Shown here in pieces: positions 35,870 to 44,275 of a stretch of DNA of 64,000 nucleotides (position 1 is its first letter; the number at the start of each line of letters is the position of its first letter). The stretch comes from Actinomycetaceae bacterium (lineage in GTDB: Bacteria > Actinomycetota > Actinomycetes > Actinomycetales > Actinomycetaceae). The position numbers and the translations under genes were made by a program. Where the stretch lies: assembly GCA_030537615.1 (NCBI GenBank), contig JAUNVP010000002.1, forward strand, positions 1 to 64,000. Reading direction: 5' to 3'. The notes under the pieces were generated by a model. That model saw only the letters and a program-made list of their open reading frames with translations, was not told the origin of the DNA and searched no databases.

Positions 35870-37465
35870 GACGCGAGACGCAAAAAGAATCTGCAAAGTT
35901 TCATCCGAATCGTCCAGATCCACGAGATTGAGTTCACGTATCCGCCCGAGCCGATATTGCACTGTTTTGGGATGAACGACCAACTCTTCAGCACAACGTT
36001 GAGTATTACGTCCCTGTTCGAGATAAGTCACCGCAGTATCGAATAGTACCGGGTATTTCCGGTGAAACGCCGTGATGCTACGAGGAATATATTCTCTGAT
36101 TCTCCCCATAGCCTCGGGTGTATCAAACAACTTGAGTATTCCGAGCTCGGCGTAGACCATCGGCTTGGAATACCGCTTCAGAGTCTTTTGAATGTCCTTA
36201 ATCTGTTGAGTTTGCTCTCGCAATGTGCGTAAGTCTTGCAGCCCGCCGACGTCACTGATCCCAGCCACATAAGGACCAAGGTCGTCGGGAAGGCATTTCG
36301 CAAATCTCTGCGCGGTGAGAGCTTTCGCTCCCGGAGGAATATTGAAAATCATCGCTAGACGATGCCTAGCAACATGGAAAACGGAATTCGCGCATACATC
36401 TTTAAGGTAGTTTCTAATTCGCATCACATCATGGTGATCGTGGTCGGCAGAGCCATCAATCTGCGCAATTCCTGTATTTTCTTCAGATGCCGGTAACAAA
36501 GTAACCTGTACCACTTGGTAGCGTGGCGAGATTCCTAAACCAAGTACGCGGAGGATTCCCTCAAGATTACGCGGCTTAAGTTCTTCATTTGTCAAAAGCT
36601 CATCGACAAGATTATTGCGATTGAAATACATGAGATTGTCGAAATTTCGTTGACTCAATAATTCGATATGCAAATATCGGGCAATGTGTTCGAGTGCAAT
36701 AACAAGCTCCTCAGACTGATCTGTAACTGAATGAACGATCAACTGGCACATTGGTTCGGTACCCAAGTTAATGGGAACTACGATCCGCTGGCTTGACTGT
36801 AATCTCGAACCACGGTGGGCCATCGTTTGTACGTCGAACGCAAATCCCGCAAAATTATCGTTAATCTGCCGCTCCTCTGAAAGAACATACTCGTCGCTCG
36901 GCTCCATGACGGTCGTCAGCACTTGTTGATTCGGAATATTCTCGATGGTTAAGTCATGTCCGACCAGATCCGCGCAGTACGCAAGCGTCTGTTCGAGAGA
37001 ATGATCTTCCAATCGCCATTGGTCGAGGACGACATTCATACGGTAATGCCGATCGAGCAGACTTGCTTTATGGTGTACCAGTGGAAGAAGCGCCTCCATA
37101 ATAATGTTCTCGTAACGTGCGTCTCGATCAATCGCTATTACCGGCATGTTGTACTTGTCGCATGCATGAAGGAACCCGCGCGGGGCTTCGCTCACTAACC
37201 TATCTAGCTTAATGATGATCGCGGAAACGGATGCTTTCGACATCTGTTCGATAAATGAGTCGAGCGCACTGTCGTCAAAACCTGCTAAAGCGAAATAACT
37301 GGTGAGCAAAACAGTTCCCGGCGCCAGCCAAGGGGCGAGATCCGGCGCTTCAAGGACGTTCAGCTGTTTGACCAGATTGGATAATCCCGCCTGCCCAACA
37401 AGAACTCGCGATCCCTGGAGAGATGGAAGCTCCAGCATTTCACTCACTGACATCGGAACAAACAT
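35831..37465 (-). CDS. PucR family transcriptional regulator
   Basis: Regulator of 544 residues. The N-terminal PucR domain (about 5-125) has SVSEMLELPSLQGSRVLVG and IDRDARYENIIMEALLPLV. A middle region (about 270-400) has the CdaR/GGDEF-like fold. The C-terminal PucR helix-turn-helix has TYLEQGRNTQRCAEELVVHP followed by KTVQYRLGRIREL. PucR proteins usually control purine or ureide breakdown. It is divergent from the carbamoyl-transfer operon starting at 37615, with two dyads between. The gene is notably AT-rich (one sampled 60-base line has 20 G+C), unlike the operon it faces. Confidence 0.9.
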   Translation of the reverse strand: MFVPMSVSEMLELPSLQGSRVLVGQAGLSNLVKQLNVLEAPDLAPWLAPGTVLLTSYFALAGFDDSALDSFIEQMSKASVSAIIIKLDRLVSEAPRGFLHACDKYNMPVIAIDRDARYENIIMEALLPLVHHKASLLDRHYRMNVVLDQWRLEDHSLEQTLAYCADLVGHDLTIENIPNQQVLTTVMEPSDEYVLSEERQINDNFAGFAFDVQTMAHRGSRLQSSQRIVVPINLGTEPMCQLIVHSVTDQSEELVIALEHIARYLHIELLSQRNFDNLMYFNRNNLVDELLTNEELKPRNLEGILRVLGLGISPRYQVVQVTLLPASEENTGIAQIDGSADHDHHDVMRIRNYLKDVCANSVFHVARHRLAMIFNIPPGAKALTAQRFAKCLPDDLGPYVAGISDVGGLQDLRTLREQTQQIKDIQKTLKRYSKPMVYAELGILKLFDTPEAMGRIREYIPRSITAFHRKYPVLFDTAVTYLEQGRNTQRCAEELVVHPKTVQYRLGRIRELNLVDLDDSDETLQILFASRVLPRTSETISGGP

Positions 37466-37472
37466 CGAAGAC

Positions 37473-37515
37473 CTTATCTATCAGGGATAAGAAATCGTAA
37501 GAAGTTTATCTTCTT
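37473..37515. promoter_or_regulatory. Two dyads in the pucR / carbamoyl-operon divergent promoter
   Basis: Dyad A is cttatc-tatcagg-gataag (37473-37491), 7 nt from the pucR start codon. Dyad B is aagaag-tttat-cttctt (37499-37515). Both are perfect in their 6-bp arms and lie about 25 bp apart centre to centre, fitting a PucR dimer bound at two sites for autocontrol and operon control. Confidence 0.5.
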
Positions 37516-37614
37516 TGCGGTCGAATGAGAAAGATCGATGCACCTATGATGGCGCTGACTTCACAATGCGAGGCCGACACATCGACCTCCAACACAGAAG
37601 GATCTGAGGTAGCA

Positions 37615-39123
37615 ATGTGGCAGTGGATTGCGAGCATCACCCCCATCGTGGTGCTGTTCAGCTCCATTGCTTTTTTCCGAATTCGCATTCCTATTGCCGC
37701 ATTAGTCAGCCTGGCTACCACAATCGTCACCGCGTTAATCCTGGGGACTTTTTCTTGGAGCAATACAGAAATCAGTATTTCTTCTGGTGTATCAGCTGCT
37801 ATCTCTATTCTCTACGCAGTGTGGCCCGCGATATTCTTCTACGAATTCATGCGAGCCAGCAATTCTTTCACCATTCTCAAAGATGCTGCAGTCAACCGGA
37901 GCCAAGACGATCTCATTCTCGTGTTGTTCTTTGGGTGGATTTTCTCCAGCTTCCTCCAGTCGATCACCGGCTTCGGGGTCCCGGTTGCCGTCTGCGCTCC
38001 TTTTCTCATCGCCCTCGGTATTCGACCTGTCCCCGCCGTTACTCTTACACTCATCGGTCATGCGTGGGCCAATACCTACGGTACGCTCGGCATGGCATGG
38101 GACGCGCTTGTTGCGCTGGGTCCTGTCACAGCGCTCGCAGAAGCCTCTTTTATGTCAGGCATTTTTCTGTGGCTGGTCAATCTTACCGGGGCATTGCTCA
38201 TCTGCTTCCTCTATGGACGTTGGGACGCACTGCGTCACGGCTTACCATTCGTTCTCGTCATGTCGACAATCATGGGGGGTGGCCAAGTTGTTGTCGGTCA
38301 GTTTAACCCGACAATCGCGGCTTTTGTTTCCACGTCTCTTGCCCTTGTCTTTGCACTGGGAGCATTCCGCTTCAACGTTTACACCCGAGCCTGGTCGTGT
38401 ATCTCACCCATTAGTCAAAAGACGAGCACCGTGAACAATCATCCCCAAATTAGAGACATCACAGTTGCGATAGCACCATTCATCTTTCTTGCGCTCACGT
38501 CAATCGTCGTATTCACAATTCCTACCGTGTCACACGTTCTGTCAGGCGTGCGCATACTCGACCTCCCTGTCTTTTACCACGCTGGAACAGTACTCACACT
38601 TACTGCTATTTTTGCGCTCGGCATCCTCTATATGACTCGGAAAATCGAACGGCGGGCATTCCACCAAGCATCAACAAACGCACTGAACAAACTCATGGGC
38701 ACATCAGCTGGAATTATCCTGCTCCTCATTATGGCCCGACTACTCTCTGTCACCGGACATATTGAAATTCTCGCCCACGGAGTTGCCAACGTAGCCGGAT
38801 ACGCCTATCTTCCATTCGCCGCTCCCATCGGCACATTTGGCGCCTTCATTACCTCGTCAAATATGTCCTCGAACATTCTCCTAGCCTCCTTTCAACACGA
38901 GGTTGCCAGCAGGCTCTCCATACCCCCAAGCTTCCTCCTTGCGGCGCAAACCGCAGGGGGAGCTGCCGGCGCAGTAATCGGCCCCTCCACTATTCTTCTC
39001 GGCGCCACCACGGCAGAAGTCCAAGGGCGCGAAGGAGAAATTTTACGCCCACTTCTCATCGTCAGCATGGCTCAGGCAATCATCGTCGGAATCGTTCTCA
39101 CGGCATGGGTGGGATTGTCATGA
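37615..39123 (+). CDS. LctP-family permease, second copy
   Basis: Membrane transporter of 502 residues in the lactate permease family. The core SFLQSITGFGVPVAVCAPFL (about 120-139) matches the SGLLEGLAGFGAPVAI block of the lactate permease at 4991, and the late TAGGAAGAVIGPSTILLGATT corresponds to the GANTVGG region. Overall divergence and its place as first gene of a DUF2877/FdrA operon suggest it imports a different small carboxylate, perhaps a ureido or carbamoyl acid. ATG 37615 has GAGGTAGCA ahead; an earlier in-frame ATG at 37525 is less likely. Its stop overlaps the next gene. Confidence 0.85.
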   Translation: MWQWIASITPIVVLFSSIAFFRIRIPIAALVSLATTIVTALILGTFSWSNTEISISSGVSAAISILYAVWPAIFFYEFMRASNSFTILKDAAVNRSQDDLILVLFFGWIFSSFLQSITGFGVPVAVCAPFLIALGIRPVPAVTLTLIGHAWANTYGTLGMAWDALVALGPVTALAEASFMSGIFLWLVNLTGALLICFLYGRWDALRHGLPFVLVMSTIMGGGQVVVGQFNPTIAAFVSTSLALVFALGAFRFNVYTRAWSCISPISQKTSTVNNHPQIRDITVAIAPFIFLALTSIVVFTIPTVSHVLSGVRILDLPVFYHAGTVLTLTAIFALGILYMTRKIERRAFHQASTNALNKLMGTSAGIILLLIMARLLSVTGHIEILAHGVANVAGYAYLPFAAPIGTFGAFITSSNMSSNILLASFQHEVASRLSIPPSFLLAAQTAGGAAGAVIGPSTILLGATTAEVQGREGEILRPLLIVSMAQAIIVGIVLTAWVGLS

Positions 39124-39959
39124 TGACGTTATCGGTCACCAAAATGTTCAGCCCTTTCCCGGACTTTTCCGACAATTTGACAATCCATTCCGTTTTCGCA
39201 TCCGGCTTTAATCTCTTGGACTGTAGCGGAAAGATCATCTGGGTGAGTTCGAGTAATGATGCCGGCTACCCTGCATCGCTTGGAGTTGGTCTCGAGCGCG
39301 AGCGCAACTACGCACTTCCAATCCTCTCTCTCATCAAGGCGGGAGACACCGTCGAAGTGGAGGTCGGTGAAACAACAACCCTCCGATTCGATACCTCTGC
39401 GGCGCTTACTATTAATGACTCAACAAGAGAAGAATCAACGCTACTTCCAACAGATCTCGTTGTCTCAAACCCGACGTATGAGATAGCTATTGCTGATGCC
39501 CTCACCCGGTCCACGAGCGAACAACCCAATGACTATCCTCGAGTCACCGCTACTATTGCCGGACATGTTCGCCAAGCGATACGCGCAGCGATACAGGACA
39601 ATCTCTCCGAATGCAGCCTCGCCCTGCGCCAAGTCATCGGCCTCGGCTTCGGCTTGACTCCCAGCGGTGACGACACCGTTATCGGAGCCCTCGCCTACAC
39701 GCGGCTATTTGCTTCCAACGCCTACCGTTGTCTCGCTGCTGCCGTCAGTCAGCTGGTTGATCGCACGACGAGCATTTCTGCCTCCTATCTCACGCTCAGT
39801 AGCCAAGGCTACTTTTCCCACCACATATCACGCGCATTGCGCGGTTTCTGTGGCGATCCGTCGAGCACAGCTCTCACCGATCTTTTTGCGATGGGACACT
39901 CCTCCGGCGAAGACACCGCTCGCGGAATTCTCCTCGCGCACCAAACTACTCATCCCTAA
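39120..39959 (+). CDS. DUF2877 protein, AllH/YlbF-like
   Basis: Protein of 279 residues of the DUF2877 family, recognised by GLGFGLTPSGDDTVIGAL (about 180-197) and the final GHSSGEDTARGIL. In E. coli the DUF2877 protein AllH (YlbF) is one of three subunits assigned to oxamate carbamoyltransferase, with AllF (FdrA) and AllG (YlbE, DUF1116). Both partners are encoded just downstream here. The start ATG 39120 overlaps the permease stop (ATGA), with GGGTGGGA ahead. The subunit role is inferred from the E. coli system. Confidence 0.85.
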   Translation: MMTLSVTKMFSPFPDFSDNLTIHSVFASGFNLLDCSGKIIWVSSSNDAGYPASLGVGLERERNYALPILSLIKAGDTVEVEVGETTTLRFDTSAALTINDSTREESTLLPTDLVVSNPTYEIAIADALTRSTSEQPNDYPRVTATIAGHVRQAIRAAIQDNLSECSLALRQVIGLGFGLTPSGDDTVIGALAYTRLFASNAYRCLAAAVSQLVDRTTSISASYLTLSSQGYFSHHISRALRGFCGDPSSTALTDLFAMGHSSGEDTARGILLAHQTTHP

Positions 39960-39988
39960 CCCTTCGACTACTCAACAAAGGAGTTACC

Positions 39989-41239
39989 ATGTCAGAACAA
40001 TCAGGCCTCAAGGCTCGATTCAAGAAGATGGGGCCAGCGGCCATTATCACCAGTGCTTTTATCGGGCCCGGCACGATCGTCACAGCTTCTGTATCGGGCG
40101 CAACTTTCGGTTACGCACTTCTCTGGGTCATCTTGCTCGCAGTTATCGCCCTAATTGTCTTGATGGAGATGTCGTCGAGAATCGGTATAGCGGGCGGCAA
40201 GAATGTTATCGAAGCCGCAATCGACATGTTCCCCTCCAGTATTGTCTGGAAACGCTTCGTACAGATCATCATCGTTGCCGGGACACTAGCAATCTGTTTC
40301 GCTTTCGAAGCAGGCAATATCGTCGGGGCATCCGCAGGTCTTTCCGACTTCACCCACATGCCGCTCTGGGTTGCGGCAACCATCACTGCGGCGATCGCCG
40401 CAGTGACCGTTTTCCTAACGTCCTACACGATTCTTAGCCGAATCATGCAGTTCTTCGTATCAGCGATGGCCCTGCTGTTCATCATTACGATGATTGCCGT
40501 TCTCCCGTCTATTCCTTCTGTTCTCGGTGGACTCGTTATCCCAAAGATTCCCGAAGGCGGCGTCATTAACGCCCTCGCTCTCGTCGGCACTACCCTCATC
40601 GGCGTCAATCTCATCCTCCATTCGATTACTTCCCGTGAAAAATGGGCTGGTAACGGAAATGTTAAGAGCTCCATTAAAGAAGCCCGTTTTGACATCATGT
40701 TCAATATTCTGATCGGCGGCCTGATCACCATTTCGATCATTATTGTCGCGGCAACCGTGCTCTATGGAACCAATGCCGAAGTTAAGAGCCCGCTCGTCTT
40801 TACCAAGTCGCTCGAACCAGTACTCGGCTCCTGGGCGCGCGTCATCGGTGACATCGGACTATTTGCGGCCGGCTTGTCCTCAGCTATTGCAGTGCCGTTT
40901 ACCATGCGAGCAATCCTGTCGAAAGTCTTTAATACCGAGGGTGGAATTGCCGCTCCCTCACTGCGTATTCTCGGTCTGGTTGTTGTTGTATTCGGAGCTG
41001 GCCTCGCGATCTCCGGAACCTCACCAACGCAGATCATCATCTTTGCTCAAGCAACATCCGGATTCATTCTTCCTTTCATTGCTGCACTGCTCATCGTGGC
41101 TGCCAACAATAAGAAGGTGATGAAGGAATACATCAACAAACCCTGGCAGAACGTCGTCGGCGGAATCGCCGTTGCCCTCACATTCATCCTCGGAGCATGG
41201 GGCCTTTACAACGTTGTGCTCCGCCTGATTGGAGGTTAA
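39989..41239 (+). CDS. Nramp-fold transporter lacking the metal-ligand motifs
   Basis: Membrane protein of 416 residues with about 11 spans, related to Nramp/MntH. In Nramp helix 1 the metal site is DPGN; here the matching residues 26-29 read GPGT (in AFIGPGTIVTAS). In helix 6 the MPH motif is replaced: residues 200-207 read GTTLIGVN, followed by LILHS. Both classical metal ligands are therefore missing, as in Nramp-related clades that no longer carry transition metals. ATG 39989 has a strong CAAAGGAG. Between AllH-like and AllG-like genes it may import the organic substrate, or Mg2+ for carbamate kinase. Both are inference. Confidence 0.8.
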   Translation: MSEQSGLKARFKKMGPAAIITSAFIGPGTIVTASVSGATFGYALLWVILLAVIALIVLMEMSSRIGIAGGKNVIEAAIDMFPSSIVWKRFVQIIIVAGTLAICFAFEAGNIVGASAGLSDFTHMPLWVAATITAAIAAVTVFLTSYTILSRIMQFFVSAMALLFIITMIAVLPSIPSVLGGLVIPKIPEGGVINALALVGTTLIGVNLILHSITSREKWAGNGNVKSSIKEARFDIMFNILIGGLITISIIIVAATVLYGTNAEVKSPLVFTKSLEPVLGSWARVIGDIGLFAAGLSSAIAVPFTMRAILSKVFNTEGGIAAPSLRILGLVVVVFGAGLAISGTSPTQIIIFAQATSGFILPFIAALLIVAANNKKVMKEYINKPWQNVVGGIAVALTFILGAWGLYNVVLRLIGG

Positions 41240-41243
41240 ACCC

Positions 41244-42479
41244 ATGCGAGAAGCTAACCGTGTTGCGATGGAGAAGATGCTCGCATCTGACCCCGTCCTC
41301 GTCGATATTATCCCCGCGCACGAAGCGATGCCGGAATTGAAGAAGAATCTGTTCCTTCATGCCGGACCCCCGATTGCGTTCGATGACATGTGCGAGCCCA
41401 TGAAAGGCGCGGTTATCTGCGCAGCTCTCCACGAACACTTGGCAGATTCACCAGAAGAAGCGGAAGAACTCGCTCGTTCCGGTGGAATCGAGTTCGATCC
41501 GTGTCACCATCACCGAGCGGTTGGTCCGATGACCGGATTGACCACGTATTCGATGCCTGTGTGGGTGGTTGAAGATCGGAACACCGGTCAGCGTGCCTAC
41601 TGCAACATTTCCGAGGGCCAGGGTGTCGGTCTGCGTTTTGGAGAATACGGACAAAAGACACTTGATCGACTCGACTGGATCGAGGAGGTCGCCCAGCCAA
41701 TCTTCCAGAAGATTCTTAAGGAAATGGGTGGCCTTGATCTCGCGCCACTTATCGGACAAGGTCTCGCCATGGGCGACGAGCTTCATATGCGAAACCTCGC
41801 GTGTACCGCCCTCATCATTAAGACACTTGCCCCCGGCATTGCCGATCATGCCGGTGAACACACCGCAGACATGATGCGATTCATGGCCGTAGGGAACGAT
41901 CAGTTCTTCCTCAACTTGGCCATGCCCGCCATGAAACTGGCAGCCGATGCCGCCGACGGCGTCACAGGATCCTCCGTCGTCACCGCCATTGCACGCAATG
42001 GCGTCGAAGTCGGAGTTCGCATCTCGGGGCTCCCCGGACGGTGGTTCACTGCACCTGCACCAATGGTCGATGGTCTCTACTTCCCCGGAAGAACCGAAGC
42101 GGACGCTAATCCAGACTTGGGAGACTCCGCAATCATGGAAGTGGGAGGTTTGGGCGGATGTGCAATGCTCGCTGCACCCGCAATTGTCAAGTTCATTGGG
42201 GCTTCCAGTGTCGATGTTGCCTGGCAGACCACTCGCAAGATGTATCAGGTATGTCTGACGGAAAACCCGAAGTATCAGATCCCGATCCTCGATTTCCAAG
42301 GATCACCGTCAGCGATTGATGCCGCTCTCGTTGTCGAAACCGGTATTACGCCGACCCTCAACACTGCAATTGCGTCAAATAAGGCAGGGGTCGGGATGGT
42401 TGGGGCAGGTATGTCCACTATTCCCGTCAGCCCATTTGAAGATGCGCTCCTCGCTCTCGCCGACGATCTTGGAATCTAA
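41244..42479 (+). CDS. DUF1116 protein, AllG/YlbE-like, copy 1
   Basis: Protein of 411 residues. DUF1116 blocks: HAGPPIAFDDMCEPMKGA (about 45-62), CHHHRAVGPMTG, GDELHMRNLA, NDQFFLNLAMPA, GLYFPGRTEADANPDLGDSAI (split by me at the ANPD turn) and the final GAGMSTIPVSPFEDAL. AllG is a subunit of the E. coli oxamate carbamoyltransferase. This copy keeps the CHHH stretch, like the E. coli protein, whereas copy 2 does not. ATG 41244 has GGAGGTTAAACCC ahead, within 5 nt of the transporter stop. Confidence 0.85.
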   Translation: MREANRVAMEKMLASDPVLVDIIPAHEAMPELKKNLFLHAGPPIAFDDMCEPMKGAVICAALHEHLADSPEEAEELARSGGIEFDPCHHHRAVGPMTGLTTYSMPVWVVEDRNTGQRAYCNISEGQGVGLRFGEYGQKTLDRLDWIEEVAQPIFQKILKEMGGLDLAPLIGQGLAMGDELHMRNLACTALIIKTLAPGIADHAGEHTADMMRFMAVGNDQFFLNLAMPAMKLAADAADGVTGSSVVTAIARNGVEVGVRISGLPGRWFTAPAPMVDGLYFPGRTEADANPDLGDSAIMEVGGLGGCAMLAAPAIVKFIGASSVDVAWQTTRKMYQVCLTENPKYQIPILDFQGSPSAIDAALVVETGITPTLNTAIASNKAGVGMVGAGMSTIPVSPFEDALLALADDLGI

Positions 42480-42503
42480 CTCCCGTATGTGAAGGACAGA
42501 CAG

Positions 42504-44060
42504 ATGCTGAAAAATATCATTAAGAAAAACTCCTACTACGACTCCGCAACACTTATGCTTTTGACGAGCAAAGTTGCCCCCGAAGTGGGAGGTTCTCACA
42601 ACATTGCCGTCATGATGGCGTCAGAGATGAATAAGGACCTCATGCGGAACTCGGGCCTCCTCACCGAAGAGGGTGAAGCGGCTTCTCCCAATGACCTAAT
42701 CTTCGCAGTTAAAGCCGATGATGAGCAGACTGTTGATGACGCAATTGAGCGCGCAATGGCGATTCTCGATGAGAAACAGTCGCAAAAGAAATCGACATCA
42801 CCCGGGAAGAACGTTTTTGACACCACTGCCGAAGCCCTTGAGCAAAATCCCGATGCCCAACTGGCAGTCGTTTCTCTCCCCGGAGCGTTCGCTCATATCG
42901 AAGTGAAACGCTTGCTCAAAGCCGGTGTTAACGTCCTGCTGTTTTCGGATAACGTATCCATCGAAAACGAGAATATGCTCAAGGATCTCGCCATCGACAA
43001 CGGCTTGCTCATGATGGGCCCCGACTGTGGTACTGCAGTTGTCAACGGCATTGGTCTCGGGTTTGCCAACAAAATCAAACGAGGAAATGTCGGCATCGTC
43101 GCTGCTTCAGGTACAGGGTTACAAGAAGTCATGACACTCGTGTCGAACTTCGGTGGTGGCGTGAGCCAAGCGCTCGGAACAGGTGGCCGCGACCTCAAGG
43201 AGGCAATCGGCGGGAAGATGATGCTGCACGCTCTCGACATGCTGGAGGCAGATGCGCAAACTGAGATCATTGCTATTGTGTCTAAACCGCCGTCAGCCTC
43301 TGTGATTGAGAAACTGAAAGAGAAGATTGATTCTCTATCGAAGCCGGTAGTTGTCTGCCTGCTCGGGGATGATTCCAACCTCCTTGGCTCCACCGACGCA
43401 ACAGTTGCGCACACGCTTACCGAGACTGCGCAGATCTGTCTGAACCTCGCTGCCACACAGGCGGGATCGGAACCGACCGCTATCGCTCAGCGCCCGGACA
43501 CCGAAAGCATCGTTGAGGAAGCACGGACGGCTCTGAACGATGAGCAGCGCTTCATTCGCGGCCTCTACTGCGGTGGAACACTGTCCTACGAAACTCAGCT
43601 CGTCCTCGCCGACGAACTCGAGATGCCGTACTCGAACGCCCCGCTCGACCACGACTACGAACTGACAGATGTCACTGTGTCGAAAGCGCATACGATTCTC
43701 GATCTCGGAGATGATGCTTTTACCGTAGGTAAGCCGCACCCGATGATCGAACCGTCTTTGCGCGGCGAACGACTACTTCAGGAAGCACTCGATCCAACGA
43801 CCGCGGTTATTGTTCTCGATATCGAAATCGGTTACGGTTCCCACGATGAAGCAGGACAGATTCTCGCCGACGAAGTGCGCCACGCGCGAGTTGAACTCGA
43901 AAAAGTCGGTCGTTCTGTCGCTTTCTTTGCGACCGTTTGTGGCTCCTATGAGGACTACCAGGGTTACGACAAGCAAGTTCAGATCCTTGAGGATGCCGGC
44001 ATCACCGTATTCGAAACGAATGAACACTGCGCACGTGCGGCTGTCGCAGTCGTTAAGTGA
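42504..44060 (+). CDS. fdrA: FdrA protein, AllF-like, succinyl-CoA synthetase fold
   Basis: Protein of 518 residues related to the succinyl-CoA synthetase/acyl-CoA synthetase superfamily. Seen: LMMGPDCGTAVVNGIGLGFA (about 170-189), GIVAASGTGLQEV, LGTGGRDL, IVSKPPSASVIEKL, and a C-terminal domain with LDIEIGYGSHDEAG and CGSYEDYQGYDKQ. In E. coli FdrA (AllF) is part of the oxamate carbamoyltransferase that makes carbamoyl phosphate. ATG 42504 has gtGAAGGAcagacag ahead; a GTG at 42489 is a weaker option. Phosphate rather than CoA chemistry is expected, by analogy only. Confidence 0.88.
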   Translation: MLKNIIKKNSYYDSATLMLLTSKVAPEVGGSHNIAVMMASEMNKDLMRNSGLLTEEGEAASPNDLIFAVKADDEQTVDDAIERAMAILDEKQSQKKSTSPGKNVFDTTAEALEQNPDAQLAVVSLPGAFAHIEVKRLLKAGVNVLLFSDNVSIENENMLKDLAIDNGLLMMGPDCGTAVVNGIGLGFANKIKRGNVGIVAASGTGLQEVMTLVSNFGGGVSQALGTGGRDLKEAIGGKMMLHALDMLEADAQTEIIAIVSKPPSASVIEKLKEKIDSLSKPVVVCLLGDDSNLLGSTDATVAHTLTETAQICLNLAATQAGSEPTAIAQRPDTESIVEEARTALNDEQRFIRGLYCGGTLSYETQLVLADELEMPYSNAPLDHDYELTDVTVSKAHTILDLGDDAFTVGKPHPMIEPSLRGERLLQEALDPTTAVIVLDIEIGYGSHDEAGQILADEVRHARVELEKVGRSVAFFATVCGSYEDYQGYDKQVQILEDAGITVFETNEHCARAAVAVVK

Positions 44061-44087
44061 GCCCTGCTCACACAGAAAGGAAACAGA

Positions 44088-44273
44088 TTGACAATGCAAA
44101 CGACTTCACTATTTGAGCAGGATCAACTCACCGTCATTAATCTCGGCCTCGAAGTATTTAACGATGCGGTCAACAAGCAAAACGCTAGCGGTATCCACAT
44201 TGATTGGCGCCCGCCAGCCGGTGGAAACCTCCGTCTCATCGAAATCATCGAACGTCTCAAGGAACTGGGATAG
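44088..44273 (+). CDS. 61-residue FdrA-associated small protein
   Basis: Short ORF between fdrA and the second DUF1116 gene. The core is VINLGLEVFNDAVNKQ and IHIDWRPPAGG, a pattern I associate with tails or companions of FdrA-type proteins, recalled with modest certainty. AGAAAGGA ends 6 nt before TTG 44088 and 12 nt before ATG 44094, so either may start translation; TTG has the better spacing. The stop is 2 nt before the next gene. It may be a detached domain of FdrA that completes the active complex. Confidence 0.72.
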   Translation: MTMQTTSLFEQDQLTVINLGLEVFNDAVNKQNASGIHIDWRPPAGGNLRLIEIIERLKELG

Positions 44274-44275
44274 CG

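Noticed and set aside
39989-41239. Calling the Nramp-fold protein MntH (manganese importer)
   Set aside because: The DPGN and MPH metal motifs are both lost, and the operon context is not metal-related.
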